This document shows, piece after piece, positions 35,955 to 44,636 of a DNA stretch of 64,000 nucleotides (positions are counted from its first letter, which is position 1; every line of letters begins with the position of its first letter). Made by a program: the position numbers and the translations under genes. The stretch covers positions 124,001 to 188,000 of the forward strand of contig NZ_JAALCR010000003.1 of assembly GCF_011065895.1 (NCBI RefSeq), given 5' to 3'. Source of the DNA: Paludisphaera rhizosphaerae (GTDB lineage: Bacteria; Planctomycetota; Planctomycetia; Isosphaerales; Isosphaeraceae). The notes under the pieces are model-generated. The model was given only the letters and a program-made list of their open reading frames with translations. It had not been told where the DNA came from and searched no databases.

Positions 35955-36389
35955 GCAGCGGAAGGAACGGAAGGACCGCTTCGACTGAACGTTCACCGCG
36001 TATTATGACGCCATCATATAATGTATGGTGAGTTCGTCCTGCTCCACGACCGGAAACTCGTCCGGGCGTTCCTGGACGGTGCCTATAACCCAAACGACAA
36101 CACGAACATCGGCTCCTCGGACGTGACGGGGAACCGTTCAGGGGTTGGGCGGACCTTGCCGCGTTCGTAGACGCCGACGAGCTTGGCTTCCGTGACACGG
36201 GACGACTGTGGGTCCGGCGAGAGGACGGATTTCCTTAAACTGCCGCTGAGTCCAGTTCAGGCCAGCCGAGGGCGGCAGCCTGACCCGAAAGACCGAGCCG
36301 AGCGCGTTCGGCCGTCACCAGAACCGATTGCTCGCGGATAAGATAATAATGAAGCGATGACATCCACATGGGCCCACGGAGGTCGAGAG
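35955..36389. other. Gene-free region before the VapBC-like pair
   Basis: No intact gene was recognised. On the reverse strand near 36080-36230 a short reading frame shows coding-like codons but ends after about 45 codons, so it could be a remnant. No promoter was confidently assigned. Confidence 0.35.
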
Positions 36390-36683
36390 ATGACGATCAC
36401 GATCGAACTCCCCCCCGATGAGGAGGAGGCGCTCCTTGAGAAGGCCCGTATGAGCGGACGTGATCTGGCTTCCTACATCCAGGGAATCATTCAGGATCAC
36501 ATCCAGCACGGGCAAGTTGGGGCATGGCCCGACGACCTCATCGACCGGGAAGCCATCGCTTACTGCACCCGTGAGATCGGCGGCGAGAAAGTCCCTTCTC
36601 ACGAGGAGGTAAGGCAGGCGCTGGCCAAGATCTCCGGTTCGATGGCCGAGGCGGTCATCGAGGAACGCAACGAGCGCTTCTGA
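36390..36683 (+). CDS. Antitoxin-like protein (VapB type)
   Basis: The protein has 97 residues. The ATG at 36390 has GGAGG about nine bases upstream. The N-terminus TITIELPPDEEEALLEKARMSGRDLASYIQGIIQD looks like a ribbon-helix-helix DNA-binding domain, typical of antitoxins that repress their own operon. The tail EEVRQALAKISGSMAEAVIEERNERF would wrap the toxin. Its stop codon is directly followed by the ATG of the PIN-domain gene, which strongly supports the pairing. Confidence 0.85.
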   Translation: MTITIELPPDEEEALLEKARMSGRDLASYIQGIIQDHIQHGQVGAWPDDLIDREAIAYCTREIGGEKVPSHEEVRQALAKISGSMAEAVIEERNERF

Positions 36684-37142
36684 ATGCCTCACTACTTCTT
36701 TGACACCAGCGCTCTCGTGAAGCACTACCACGCGGAGGCGGGCTCGCTCGAAGTTTCGAAGATCGTGGACGACCCCAAGTCCATCAATTCCATCGCTCGA
36801 CTCACTCTGGCCGAGATGGTCTCGGTCTTCGCCAGGAAGGTCAGGACAGGTGAGATCCGCGACCCGGATTTCGACCTTCTCAAACTCAGATTCTTCGCCG
36901 ACGTCGCCCATCGGCTGATCGTTCCGGTCCGCATCCTGAACGGCCATTTCGAGGCGGCGGGCTCGCTTATCTCGAAACACGGCCGGACTCGGCAACTGCA
37001 CACGCTCGACGCCTTGCAACTGGCGGTTGCTCTCTCCATCCAATTCCCGTCGCCCGTCGATCATTTCGTTTCGGCCGACCAACGGCTTCTCGAAATCGCC
37101 GCCCGCCAAGGACTCTCCTGCATCAATCCAGAGACGATATGA
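36684..37142 (+). CDS. PIN-domain ribonuclease toxin (VapC type)
   Basis: The protein has 152 residues. The PIN signature is clear: DTSALVKHY with Asp7, TLAEMVSVFAR with Glu44, LHTLDALQLAVAL with Asp109, and FVSADQRL with Asp132. These four acidic residues coordinate the metal that cleaves RNA, often tRNA. The ATG abuts the antitoxin stop. All catalytic residues are present, so the toxin should be active. The sigma-factor gene begins 116 bases later on the same strand. Confidence 0.88.
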   Translation: MPHYFFDTSALVKHYHAEAGSLEVSKIVDDPKSINSIARLTLAEMVSVFARKVRTGEIRDPDFDLLKLRFFADVAHRLIVPVRILNGHFEAAGSLISKHGRTRQLHTLDALQLAVALSIQFPSPVDHFVSADQRLLEIAARQGLSCINPETI

Positions 37143-37258
37143 TCGCGATCCCTCCGATGGATCGGCGCATCTTCCCAGAAAAACGCATTCGCCCGACGGC
37201 CGAATCGGCATAATACGGGGAAGAGCGTGATTCGAGGGAAGCGAGGGCGGTCTCGACG

Positions 37259-38218
37259 ATGATCGAGCGGGCGACGGACGCGATCTTGCTGAGGAGGTTC
37301 GCCGAGGGGCGCGAGGAGGCCGCGTTCGCGGAACTCGTGGAACGCCACGGGCCCGGCGTCAAGCGCGTCTGTCGGCGGTTCCTTCGGAGCGAGCACGACG
37401 CCGAAGACGTCTTTCAGGCGACGTTCCTGCTCCTGGCCCTGCGAGCCTCCGACGTGGCCTGGCGGTCGTCGGTCGCCGGCTGGGTGGGGGACGTGGCCCG
37501 TCGGTTGGCCCTCCACGCCCGGAGCGAGATCGCCCGCCGAAGCCGTCGAGAAACCCTCGCCTCATCCCTGCCCGGCGACTTCCGCTTCGGCGACGCCGGC
37601 CCTCTGCCCGACCTGGAATGCCCTCTTTCCGCATTCACCGAGGAAATCGAGCGGCGCGACGTCCGTCAGGCGATTGACGGCGCCCTGGACGATCTGCCTG
37701 AGAAATACCGGGCTCCCCTGGCCCTCTGTTACCTGGAAGGCAAGACCAACCAGGAAGCGGCTGCCGCGCTGGGATATCCCGTCGGCTCCATCTCCCGACG
37801 CCTCGACCGGGCCCGATCGCTCCTCCGCAAGAGCTTGATCGGCCGAGGGGTTACGCTCGGGCTGCTGCTCGCGGCGACCGTCTGGGCCGCCTCTTTCCTG
37901 CGATCCGATCATCGACCCGACCTCCCCCCCACGAGCGGAACGATCGCGACGGCGGCCACTCACCCCGATGCCCTGCGTGCGGCCGGGCTGACAGAACTCC
38001 TGGCCGCGCTGGAGCGTAATGACGGCGAAGGGCTCGACCGCGCCCGGATCGAGGCGGGCGTCGAGCACGCCGATCGTGCGGCCGTCGTTCGCGAGGAGTC
38101 CCGAAACCTGGCCGGCGCAACCCGGCTGGCGGCGCGGGAACTGGCCGCGAAGCCCGACGGCTCGGCGGCCTCGCGACTTCTCGCAACCTGCGTGCGATGC
38201 CACGTCGCGCTCCATTGA
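37259..38218 (+). CDS. Membrane-anchored ECF sigma factor with C-terminal heme-binding CxxCH motif
   Basis: The protein has 319 residues. The first 190 or so are an ECF sigma factor: region 2 ELVERHGPGVKRVCRRFLRSEHDAEDVFQATFLLL and region 4 DLPEKYRAPLALCYLEGKTNQEAAAALGYPVGSISRRLDRARSLLRK. A membrane helix follows (about 197-214, GVTLGLLLAATVWAASF). The last hundred residues are helical and end LLATCVRCHVALH, with CVRCH at 311-315, a c-type heme attachment motif next to the C-terminus, as in cytochrome c'. The predicted topology puts the heme site outside the cytoplasm. It lies 154 bases before the cytochrome c biogenesis genes. Extended ECF factors are common in planctomycetes; a terminal CxxCH is unusual. 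Confidence 0.85.
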   Translation: MIERATDAILLRRFAEGREEAAFAELVERHGPGVKRVCRRFLRSEHDAEDVFQATFLLLALRASDVAWRSSVAGWVGDVARRLALHARSEIARRSRRETLASSLPGDFRFGDAGPLPDLECPLSAFTEEIERRDVRQAIDGALDDLPEKYRAPLALCYLEGKTNQEAAAALGYPVGSISRRLDRARSLLRKSLIGRGVTLGLLLAATVWAASFLRSDHRPDLPPTSGTIATAATHPDALRAAGLTELLAALERNDGEGLDRARIEAGVEHADRAAVVREESRNLAGATRLAARELAAKPDGSAASRLLATCVRCHVALH

Positions 38219-38372
38219 TTCGTCTTAACCCTCCGGCTCTGCAAACCCGACGCCCCTGGTCGCTTACGGCGGCGCTGGATTAGAATTGAAGGATCTCGGG
38301 ACGGCCCGCGCGGCTCGACCCGGCCCGCCCGGCTCATCCCCGTTACTTCCTCCCTCCGGCAGGTGCGACGAC

Positions 38373-40493
38373 ATGGCGACGGCCACCAAGCAATACCCCG
38401 GCCCCCAACCCCCGAAGCCCGACGCCGTAAGGTCGGCCGGCGGCCGGCTCCTGGCCGTGGTCGACGAGATCTACAAGTTCCTGGCCTCGCTCAAGCTGGC
38501 CGTCCTGACGATCGGCGGACTCGCCGCGGCGCTCGCTTTCGCAACCTGGTTTGAATCGACCTATGGGACGAAAGCCGCCCAGGCGTTCGTCTATAAGAGC
38601 GTGTGGTTCGCCCTGATCCTCGCCTTCCTGGCGATCAACATCCTCTGCGCGGCGACGATCCGATTTCCCTGGAAGAAGCGGCAGACGGGCTTCGTGGTGA
38701 CGCACGCGGGGCTCCTGGTGCTGATCGCCGGCTCATACGTCCACTTCAAGTCGGGCGATGAGGGGACCGTCGGCATGCTGGAAGGGGAGACCCGCAGCGA
38801 AATGCTCCGGACCGACTCCCCCGTCTTCCGCATCCGCGAGGTCGACGCGCACACCCAGCAGCCCTCGGCCACGTACGCCATGGACTTCGACGAGAGCGGC
38901 CCGTTCCCCTGGGGGGGCGGCCAGCCTCGTATCCGCAACATCTTCGACCTGGGTCTGAATCGGGTCACCGGAGGCCGGCTCCCAACCGCTCGCTCCGAGG
39001 CCGACGTTCTCAGCAAGTCCGGCGACCCGTTCAAGCTCGTCGTTCGCGAGTACCTGCCGGCCTCGACCCCGGAAACGCTTCACGAGGCCTCGCCGGACGG
39101 TCAGCCGATGGCCCGGATGCTCTTGCGGTTCAAGGCCCCGATGATGCCCGAAGCCCGTCTGGCCAACCCGGACGAGGCCAGCCAGTGGTTCAAGCTCGAC
39201 CGCCGGTTCCAGCGCACTGCTCGCAGCGGCGAGATGCCGGCCCTGATCTCATTCACCTCGGTGGATCGCCCCGAATACGTTGAGGACTTCCTCAAGCCTC
39301 CCATCGACAAAAGCCCGATCGGCGTCGCTCGGTTCCGCTACGAAGGGAACGACGGCAAGGAACACGTTTACGACTTCCCCCTCGACGGCGCTACCGAGAA
39401 GCCGGTCCCGCTCCCCGACAGCGATCTAACCGCCACGCTTGAACGTCTGGCCCACTTCCCGACCGGCGAGTTGGCCCGGACGGTCGGCGAGGATTCGATC
39501 CCGATCGCCGTCTTCGACGTTCGCAAGGGGACGGCGGAGCCCGTCGAGCATGTGGCGATGGGCGAGATGCCCATGTTCCCCAACGTCATCCCCCGCGCCG
39601 TGCCCGATGGCACCCCGCCGCCCAAGGCCCTCGTCCGCATCCACATGATGCTGACGCCAGAGATCGACCCCAAGACGAACGGCCGGTTCGGCCAGGTCGA
39701 CGTTCTGGCCGCCCCCGACGGCAAGCTGTACTACCGGGTCTTCGGCCGGGGCAAGGAAGAAGGCAAGCCCGAGCTGCGCACGGCCGCCCCGATCAAGACC
39801 GGCGAATGGGTGGACGCCTTCGGCGGCGGGGGCGCGGCGATGTCCATCGGTTTCCAGGTCGCCGAGTTCCTCCCCTCGGGCGTCGAGAAGCGGGTCTTCC
39901 GCCCGCTCCATCTGCTGGGCAACCAGATGGAAGAGGCTATCCCCGCCTGCCTCGTCGAGTTGACCGCCGACGGCAAGTCCGAGGAGATCTGGATCCAGCG
40001 CAGCGAGTCGTTGGAAGCTCCCGTCTACCGCCCGGTGAACGTCGGCAGCCGATCGTTCGAGATCGCCTATGACGTCGACCGCAAGCCGCTGGGCTTCGAC
40101 GTGAAGCTGGAAGACTTCGAGGTCGGCTTCGAGCCGGGGACCGAGCAGGCCACCAAGTTCGTCAGCACGGTCAAGGTCGAAGACCCGGCGCACGGCGTCC
40201 GCGATCAGCAGCACGTCATCGCCATGAACGAGCCGATGACGCATCGCGGCCTGACGTTCTACCAGATGCGCTATTCACCGATCGTCGACCCGCGAACCAA
40301 CCAGCGGACAGGCCAGTTCCAGTCAGTCTTCCAGGTGGGAAGCAACCCGGGCCGGCCGATCATCTACGCCGGCAGTTTGCTCATCGTCCTGGGGACGTTC
40401 CTCCAGTTCTACATGCGGGCCGGCGCCTTCAACTACCGCGCGAAGCACGAGAAGCTCGAAGCCGCGAGGAAGGCCGAAGAGGAAACCCTGTGA
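38373..40493 (+). CDS. resB: ResB-like cytochrome c biogenesis protein
   Basis: The ATG at 38373 is chosen because AGGTG lies eight bases upstream and the preceding frame has no ribosome site. The product has 706 residues. N-terminal membrane helices (LKLAVLTIGGLAAALAFATWFE, WFALILAFLAINILCAATIRFPW, GFVVTHAGLLVLIAGSYVHF) match the ResB/Ccs1 family, with a large extracytoplasmic domain and a final helix (PIIYAGSLLIVLGTFLQFYM) after a MTHRGLTFYQMRY motif typical of ResB. It works with CcsA to deliver and attach heme to exported apocytochromes (System II). Its stop overlaps a possible GTG of the next gene. Confidence 0.9.
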   Translation: MATATKQYPGPQPPKPDAVRSAGGRLLAVVDEIYKFLASLKLAVLTIGGLAAALAFATWFESTYGTKAAQAFVYKSVWFALILAFLAINILCAATIRFPWKKRQTGFVVTHAGLLVLIAGSYVHFKSGDEGTVGMLEGETRSEMLRTDSPVFRIREVDAHTQQPSATYAMDFDESGPFPWGGGQPRIRNIFDLGLNRVTGGRLPTARSEADVLSKSGDPFKLVVREYLPASTPETLHEASPDGQPMARMLLRFKAPMMPEARLANPDEASQWFKLDRRFQRTARSGEMPALISFTSVDRPEYVEDFLKPPIDKSPIGVARFRYEGNDGKEHVYDFPLDGATEKPVPLPDSDLTATLERLAHFPTGELARTVGEDSIPIAVFDVRKGTAEPVEHVAMGEMPMFPNVIPRAVPDGTPPPKALVRIHMMLTPEIDPKTNGRFGQVDVLAAPDGKLYYRVFGRGKEEGKPELRTAAPIKTGEWVDAFGGGGAAMSIGFQVAEFLPSGVEKRVFRPLHLLGNQMEEAIPACLVELTADGKSEEIWIQRSESLEAPVYRPVNVGSRSFEIAYDVDRKPLGFDVKLEDFEVGFEPGTEQATKFVSTVKVEDPAHGVRDQQHVIAMNEPMTHRGLTFYQMRYSPIVDPRTNQRTGQFQSVFQVGSNPGRPIIYAGSLLIVLGTFLQFYMRAGAFNYRAKHEKLEAARKAEEETL

Positions 40494-40543
40494 GCCCCGC
40501 CCGCCCAGTCGATCCTAACGCCAACCATTCCGGGAGACGCGCG

Positions 40544-43150
40544 ATGAGACGATACGGCCGACTTCTCACCAGCCTGGCCCTCTGCGGCCTGCTCGGCGCG
40601 GCTTCCGCGGCCGAGCCGACCTCGGGCCCGCGCAAGCTTGGGACCGGCCCGGCCTACGACCGGCTCGGCCGGATCGCCGTCATGCACCAGGGTCGAATCA
40701 AACCCCTGGACACCGTGGCCCGCGAGGAGGTCAAGCAGGTCTTCGGCCGTGAGACGGTCAAGATCCTCGACGGCCGCAACGAGGTCGCCGAGACCTGGGC
40801 CCCCGTCTCCGCGTTCGTCGACTGGATGATCCGCCCCGAGTTCTGGGACTCGCAGCCGTTCATCCTCGTCGACTACCTCCCGCTGAAGCGGCAGATCCTG
40901 CTGGGCCCGATCCGCACCCAACTGGCCGCGATCGCGGCCCGCCCTGAGACGCCCGACGAGGACAAGAAGAAGCTCGTACTCCTCGGCGAAGACCAGGCCC
41001 TCGACGCCGCCGCCGTCATCGGCTTCCTCAAGTCGGCGAAGCTCGTGGAGGCCGACCGCAAGCTGCTGGAAGAGGTCGCCGCGAAGCTCTCCGAGGAGCA
41101 CAAGTGGCTCTCCCCGACAGACTTCGACGACGCCAAGATCCGCCACGGCGAGCACGACGAATCGTTCATGCAGTGGGTGGCTCAGCTCGACGACCAGAAG
41201 CGAAAGTTCGACCGCGACCCGGCCCTCGCCGCGCGGCCGACGGAAGTCGAGCGTCGGGCGATTCAGGTCGGCCACCGGCTGGCGACCTATCGGGCGTACT
41301 CCGGCGAGGAGATTCAGAGCAACGCCCTCATCCGGATCATGCCCCGGCCTTTCGGGCCCGAGGCGTTCGCGTACTTCAAAACCGCGCTCGAAGACCTTCG
41401 GGCCAAGATGAAGGTCGACGAGAACCTCTCCGGCCGGTCGCTGCCGCCGGTCCAGTTCGACGTGATCAAGGCTCTGCAGACCTACTGGATGGACATCCCG
41501 GACACCGACCATCACGACCCAGGGTCGAACGCCGAGGCCGACAAGAAGTTCGCCTCCTGGCTCGCCGAGAGCTCGGTCTGGGTGCCGCTCAAGGTCTTGC
41601 TCCAGGCGGAGCCCACCGACCTGGCCGCGGCTGGCTACCCGGAGCAGCAGGCTCGCGCCTTCCTGGATGCCTACAAGGGCTTTGAAAAAGCCGAGAACGA
41701 GAAGCCCGGAGAGATCGCCGTCGAACCGGCCGAGGCGCTGCTGACAGCGTCGCGCTCTCTGGGCGAGGCCGTCAATCCGCAGTTCTACCCGTCGGCCGCG
41801 GCCATCGATCGCGAGTCCCGATTCAACGCGGTCAACCCGTTCTATCAGGCCCCCTTCGCCTACGGGACAGCCCTGGCGCTGCTGGCGATCGCCCTGGGCT
41901 TCTCCGGCGGCCGAGTGGCCGAGATGAGCACGATCGGCAAGGCGATCCGAGGGGTCGGGATGCTCGCCCTGCTGACGGGGATCGCGTGGGAATGCTACGG
42001 GTTCTACCTCCGGATCTCGATCTCGGGCTGGGCGCCGGTTACGAACATGTATGAGACGGTCATCTGGGTCGCCTTGGTGGCCGCCGTCCTGTCGTTCATC
42101 TTCGAGCTGATCTACCGTCGCACCTTCTCGGCCGTGGCGGGGGCCGCCGTGGCCCTGCTCGGGACGATCACCGCGCTCAACGTGCCGCTCCTCGACCCCA
42201 GCATCAAGAGCCTCCAGCCGGTACTGCGGAGCAACCTCTGGCTGACGATCCACGTCCTGACGGAGGTCTCCAGCTACGCGGCGTTCGGCCTGGCCTGGGC
42301 GCTCGGTCTGATCGCGACGATCTACTACCTGACCGCCACCTACCGGCGTTCGCCCTCGTACGGAGAGCTGGCCTCGCCGCTCGTCCCGGCCTTCCCGCTG
42401 TTCACGGTGGGCCTCGGCGGGATGCTCGCCGGCTACGGGATGTTCGGCCCGTCGTGGGTCGTCCCCGACGGCCTCTTCTACGTCTTCGCCGCGATGGCCG
42501 CGATCGGCGGCATGGCCTCGCTGGGAGCCGTTCTCTCCGTCGTCGGCGAGTTCCTCAACCAGATCTCCTGGAACGGCGAAATCCTCGACCTGCCGGCCCT
42601 CAGCGGCGGGGCCCCCGAGCCGGCCGTCGCCGAGGCGCCCAAGGCCCGTCCCTCCGTTGAGGAGATCGTCGCCTCGGCCGCCCCCGCCAAGCTCGACCTC
42701 CGCGGCCTGGCCATGCAGCGGACCGCGGCCACGATCAAGCCGCTGGCCAACTTCATCTACCGCGCCATGCAGGTCGGCGTCCTGTTGATCGCGGCCGGGA
42801 CGATCCTCGGCGGCGTCTGGGCGGATTACTCCTGGGGCCGGTTCTGGGGATGGGACCCGAAGGAGGTCTGGGCGCTCATCACCCTGCTGGTTTACCTCGT
42901 CCCGCTCCACGGGCGGTTCGCCGGCTGGGTGAGCATGTTCGGCCTGGTCTTCGCCTCGGTCGTCTGCTTCCTGTCCGTCGTCATGGCCTGGTACGGCGTG
43001 AACTTCGTGCTGGGCGTCGGCCTGCACAGCTACGGCTTCGTCGAGGGAGGTTCGCAAGGCGCGATGGGCGTCATCCTCTGCTCGATCATGGCCCTGCCGC
43101 TAGCCGCCTGGTGGCGTCGACGGTTGGGACAGCTTCGCGCGGCCGTCTGA
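40544..43150 (+). CDS. ccsA: CcsA/ResC-like cytochrome c biogenesis protein with long N-terminal domain
   Basis: The ATG at 40544 has GGGAGA seven bases upstream and starts a signal-like helix (RYGRLLTSLALCGLLGAASAA); a GTG at 40490 overlapping the upstream stop is the alternative. The product has 868 residues. About 430 extracytoplasmic residues precede a CcsA membrane domain. The heme-handling WWD motif is intact (WGRFWGWDPKEVWALIT, near residue 765), and conserved His residues follow (VPLHGRF, GLHSYGF). This is the heme transporter/ligase of System II, paired with the ResB gene just upstream. The long N-terminal part is normal for planctomycete and Bacteroidetes-type members. Confidence 0.92.
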   Translation: MRRYGRLLTSLALCGLLGAASAAEPTSGPRKLGTGPAYDRLGRIAVMHQGRIKPLDTVAREEVKQVFGRETVKILDGRNEVAETWAPVSAFVDWMIRPEFWDSQPFILVDYLPLKRQILLGPIRTQLAAIAARPETPDEDKKKLVLLGEDQALDAAAVIGFLKSAKLVEADRKLLEEVAAKLSEEHKWLSPTDFDDAKIRHGEHDESFMQWVAQLDDQKRKFDRDPALAARPTEVERRAIQVGHRLATYRAYSGEEIQSNALIRIMPRPFGPEAFAYFKTALEDLRAKMKVDENLSGRSLPPVQFDVIKALQTYWMDIPDTDHHDPGSNAEADKKFASWLAESSVWVPLKVLLQAEPTDLAAAGYPEQQARAFLDAYKGFEKAENEKPGEIAVEPAEALLTASRSLGEAVNPQFYPSAAAIDRESRFNAVNPFYQAPFAYGTALALLAIALGFSGGRVAEMSTIGKAIRGVGMLALLTGIAWECYGFYLRISISGWAPVTNMYETVIWVALVAAVLSFIFELIYRRTFSAVAGAAVALLGTITALNVPLLDPSIKSLQPVLRSNLWLTIHVLTEVSSYAAFGLAWALGLIATIYYLTATYRRSPSYGELASPLVPAFPLFTVGLGGMLAGYGMFGPSWVVPDGLFYVFAAMAAIGGMASLGAVLSVVGEFLNQISWNGEILDLPALSGGAPEPAVAEAPKARPSVEEIVASAAPAKLDLRGLAMQRTAATIKPLANFIYRAMQVGVLLIAAGTILGGVWADYSWGRFWGWDPKEVWALITLLVYLVPLHGRFAGWVSMFGLVFASVVCFLSVVMAWYGVNFVLGVGLHSYGFVEGGSQGAMGVILCSIMALPLAAWWRRRLGQLRAAV

Positions 43151-43245
43151 CCGGGTGAACGCGGGACGGCGGCTCTCCATCGTGGTATGCTCGGGCCCAT
43201 TGCTCGTCAAAGGTCCCCGCCGCGATCTCGGAGCCGCCCCCCGCG

Positions 43246-44634
43246 ATGTCCGTCCAGCCCGTCGTCGTCATTAACGCCGTGGGGATGACCCGTCGGCTCC
43301 TCGCCCACGCTCCAAAGCTCCGAGCCCTGGCCGATTCCGGATGGGCCCGGTCGCTGGAGGAAGTGGTCCCAGCCGTCACCTGCACGGCGCAGGCCAGCCT
43401 GCTGACGGGCAAGCTCCCGCAGGAGCACGGGGTCGTTGCCAACGGCTGGCTCTTTCGCGACACCCGCGAGGTCCGCTTCTGGCAGCAGTCAAGCGCCCTC
43501 GTCCAGGCGGAGACGATTGAGACGACCCTGCGCCGGATCGGCCGCGAGCGCGGGCGGCCGTTCAAAGTCGCCAAGCTCTTCTGGTGGTTCAACCAGGGGG
43601 CCGACGTCGACCTGAGCGTCACGCCCAAGCCCTATTATGGGGCTGACGGCAACAAGGTCTTCGGCATCGCCGGTACGCCCGACGGCCTTTGCGAACGGCT
43701 GGAGGGACGGCTCGGCAAGTTCCCGTTCCACACGTTCTGGGGTCCTAACGCCGGCCTCCCCTGCACCGACTGGATCGCGAAGGCCGCCGCCGACGTCCTC
43801 AAGGATGACCGCCCCGACCTGACGCTCGTCTACCTGCCGCACCTGGACTACGAGCCGCAGCGGCGGGGGCCGTCCGGCTGCGACATGCCGAAGCTCGTCG
43901 CCGAACTCGACGCCGCCGCCGCGCCCTTGCTCGACGCCGCAAAGGCCGCCGGCGCTCGGGTCTGGGTCGTCAGCGAGTACGGCCATTGCGACGTCTCTCG
44001 CCCCGTCCTGCTCAACCGCATCTTGCGTCAGGCCGGCCTGCTGACCGTCCGCCCCGGGCCATTCGGTGAGACGATCGACGCGTTCAACAGCCGCGCGATC
44101 GCCGTCTGCGATCACCAGCTTGCACATATCTACGTTTCCAATCCCGACGACGTTCAGGCCGTCCGGGAGCTGCTGGCGTCACAACCGGGCGTCTCGCGAA
44201 CGTACGCCGGCGCGGAGTGGGCGGAGATCGGCCTGGACCACGAGCGTTCCGGCGAGGTCGTCGCCCTCTCCGACCGCGACGCCTGGTTCGCGTACCCGTA
44301 CTGGCTCGACGACGCGCTCGCGCCGGACTTCGCCCGGACGATCGACATCCACCGCAAGCCGGGCTTCGACCCCTGCGAGATGTTTTTCGATCCCGCCCTG
44401 ATCTGGCCGATGGGCCGGGCCATGCGCCGTTTGATCCAGAAGAAGCTCGGCTTCCGCACCCTGTTCGACGTCGTGCCCCTCGACCCGACCCTCGTCCGCG
44501 GCAGCCACGGACTCCCCGCCGCCGATCCGCTCGACAAGCCCCTGCTCGTCGCAGACGGTCCCGAGCCGACGGAAGGACTCTTGAAGACGACCGACTTCCG
44601 TGGCCTGCTGCTCAACGCCTTGACTCAGGATTAA
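43246..44634 (+). CDS. Alkaline-phosphatase-family nucleotide pyrophosphatase/phosphodiesterase
   Basis: The protein has 462 residues with no signal peptide. The catalytic Thr region VVPAVTCTAQASLLTGKLPQEHGVVANGW and metal-binding residues in YLPHLDYEPQRRGP and VVSEYGHCDVSRPV match the NPP branch of the alkaline phosphatase superfamily. FWGPNAGLPCTDWIAKAAADV is typical of a subfamily that also occurs in EboF-type gene clusters, but none of the other ebo genes are seen here. The substrate is unknown. The sulfatase gene starts two bases after its stop. Confidence 0.85.
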   Translation: MSVQPVVVINAVGMTRRLLAHAPKLRALADSGWARSLEEVVPAVTCTAQASLLTGKLPQEHGVVANGWLFRDTREVRFWQQSSALVQAETIETTLRRIGRERGRPFKVAKLFWWFNQGADVDLSVTPKPYYGADGNKVFGIAGTPDGLCERLEGRLGKFPFHTFWGPNAGLPCTDWIAKAAADVLKDDRPDLTLVYLPHLDYEPQRRGPSGCDMPKLVAELDAAAAPLLDAAKAAGARVWVVSEYGHCDVSRPVLLNRILRQAGLLTVRPGPFGETIDAFNSRAIAVCDHQLAHIYVSNPDDVQAVRELLASQPGVSRTYAGAEWAEIGLDHERSGEVVALSDRDAWFAYPYWLDDALAPDFARTIDIHRKPGFDPCEMFFDPALIWPMGRAMRRLIQKKLGFRTLFDVVPLDPTLVRGSHGLPAADPLDKPLLVADGPEPTEGLLKTTDFRGLLLNALTQD

Positions 44635-44636
44635 TA

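Noticed and set aside
36001-36300. Reverse-strand remnant before the VapBC-like pair
   Set aside because: Some coding-like residues are seen, but no start, no family match and an early stop; noted only as possible decay.
40433-43057. Long reverse-strand frame opposite the CcsA-type gene
   Set aside because: Low-complexity Arg/Gly-rich translation; the forward gene has the WWD motif and membrane helices.
43246-44634. Part of an ebo-type cluster
   Set aside because: Only the phosphodiesterase resembles EboF; no prenyltransferase, TatD or dehydroquinate-synthase-like ebo genes are present.
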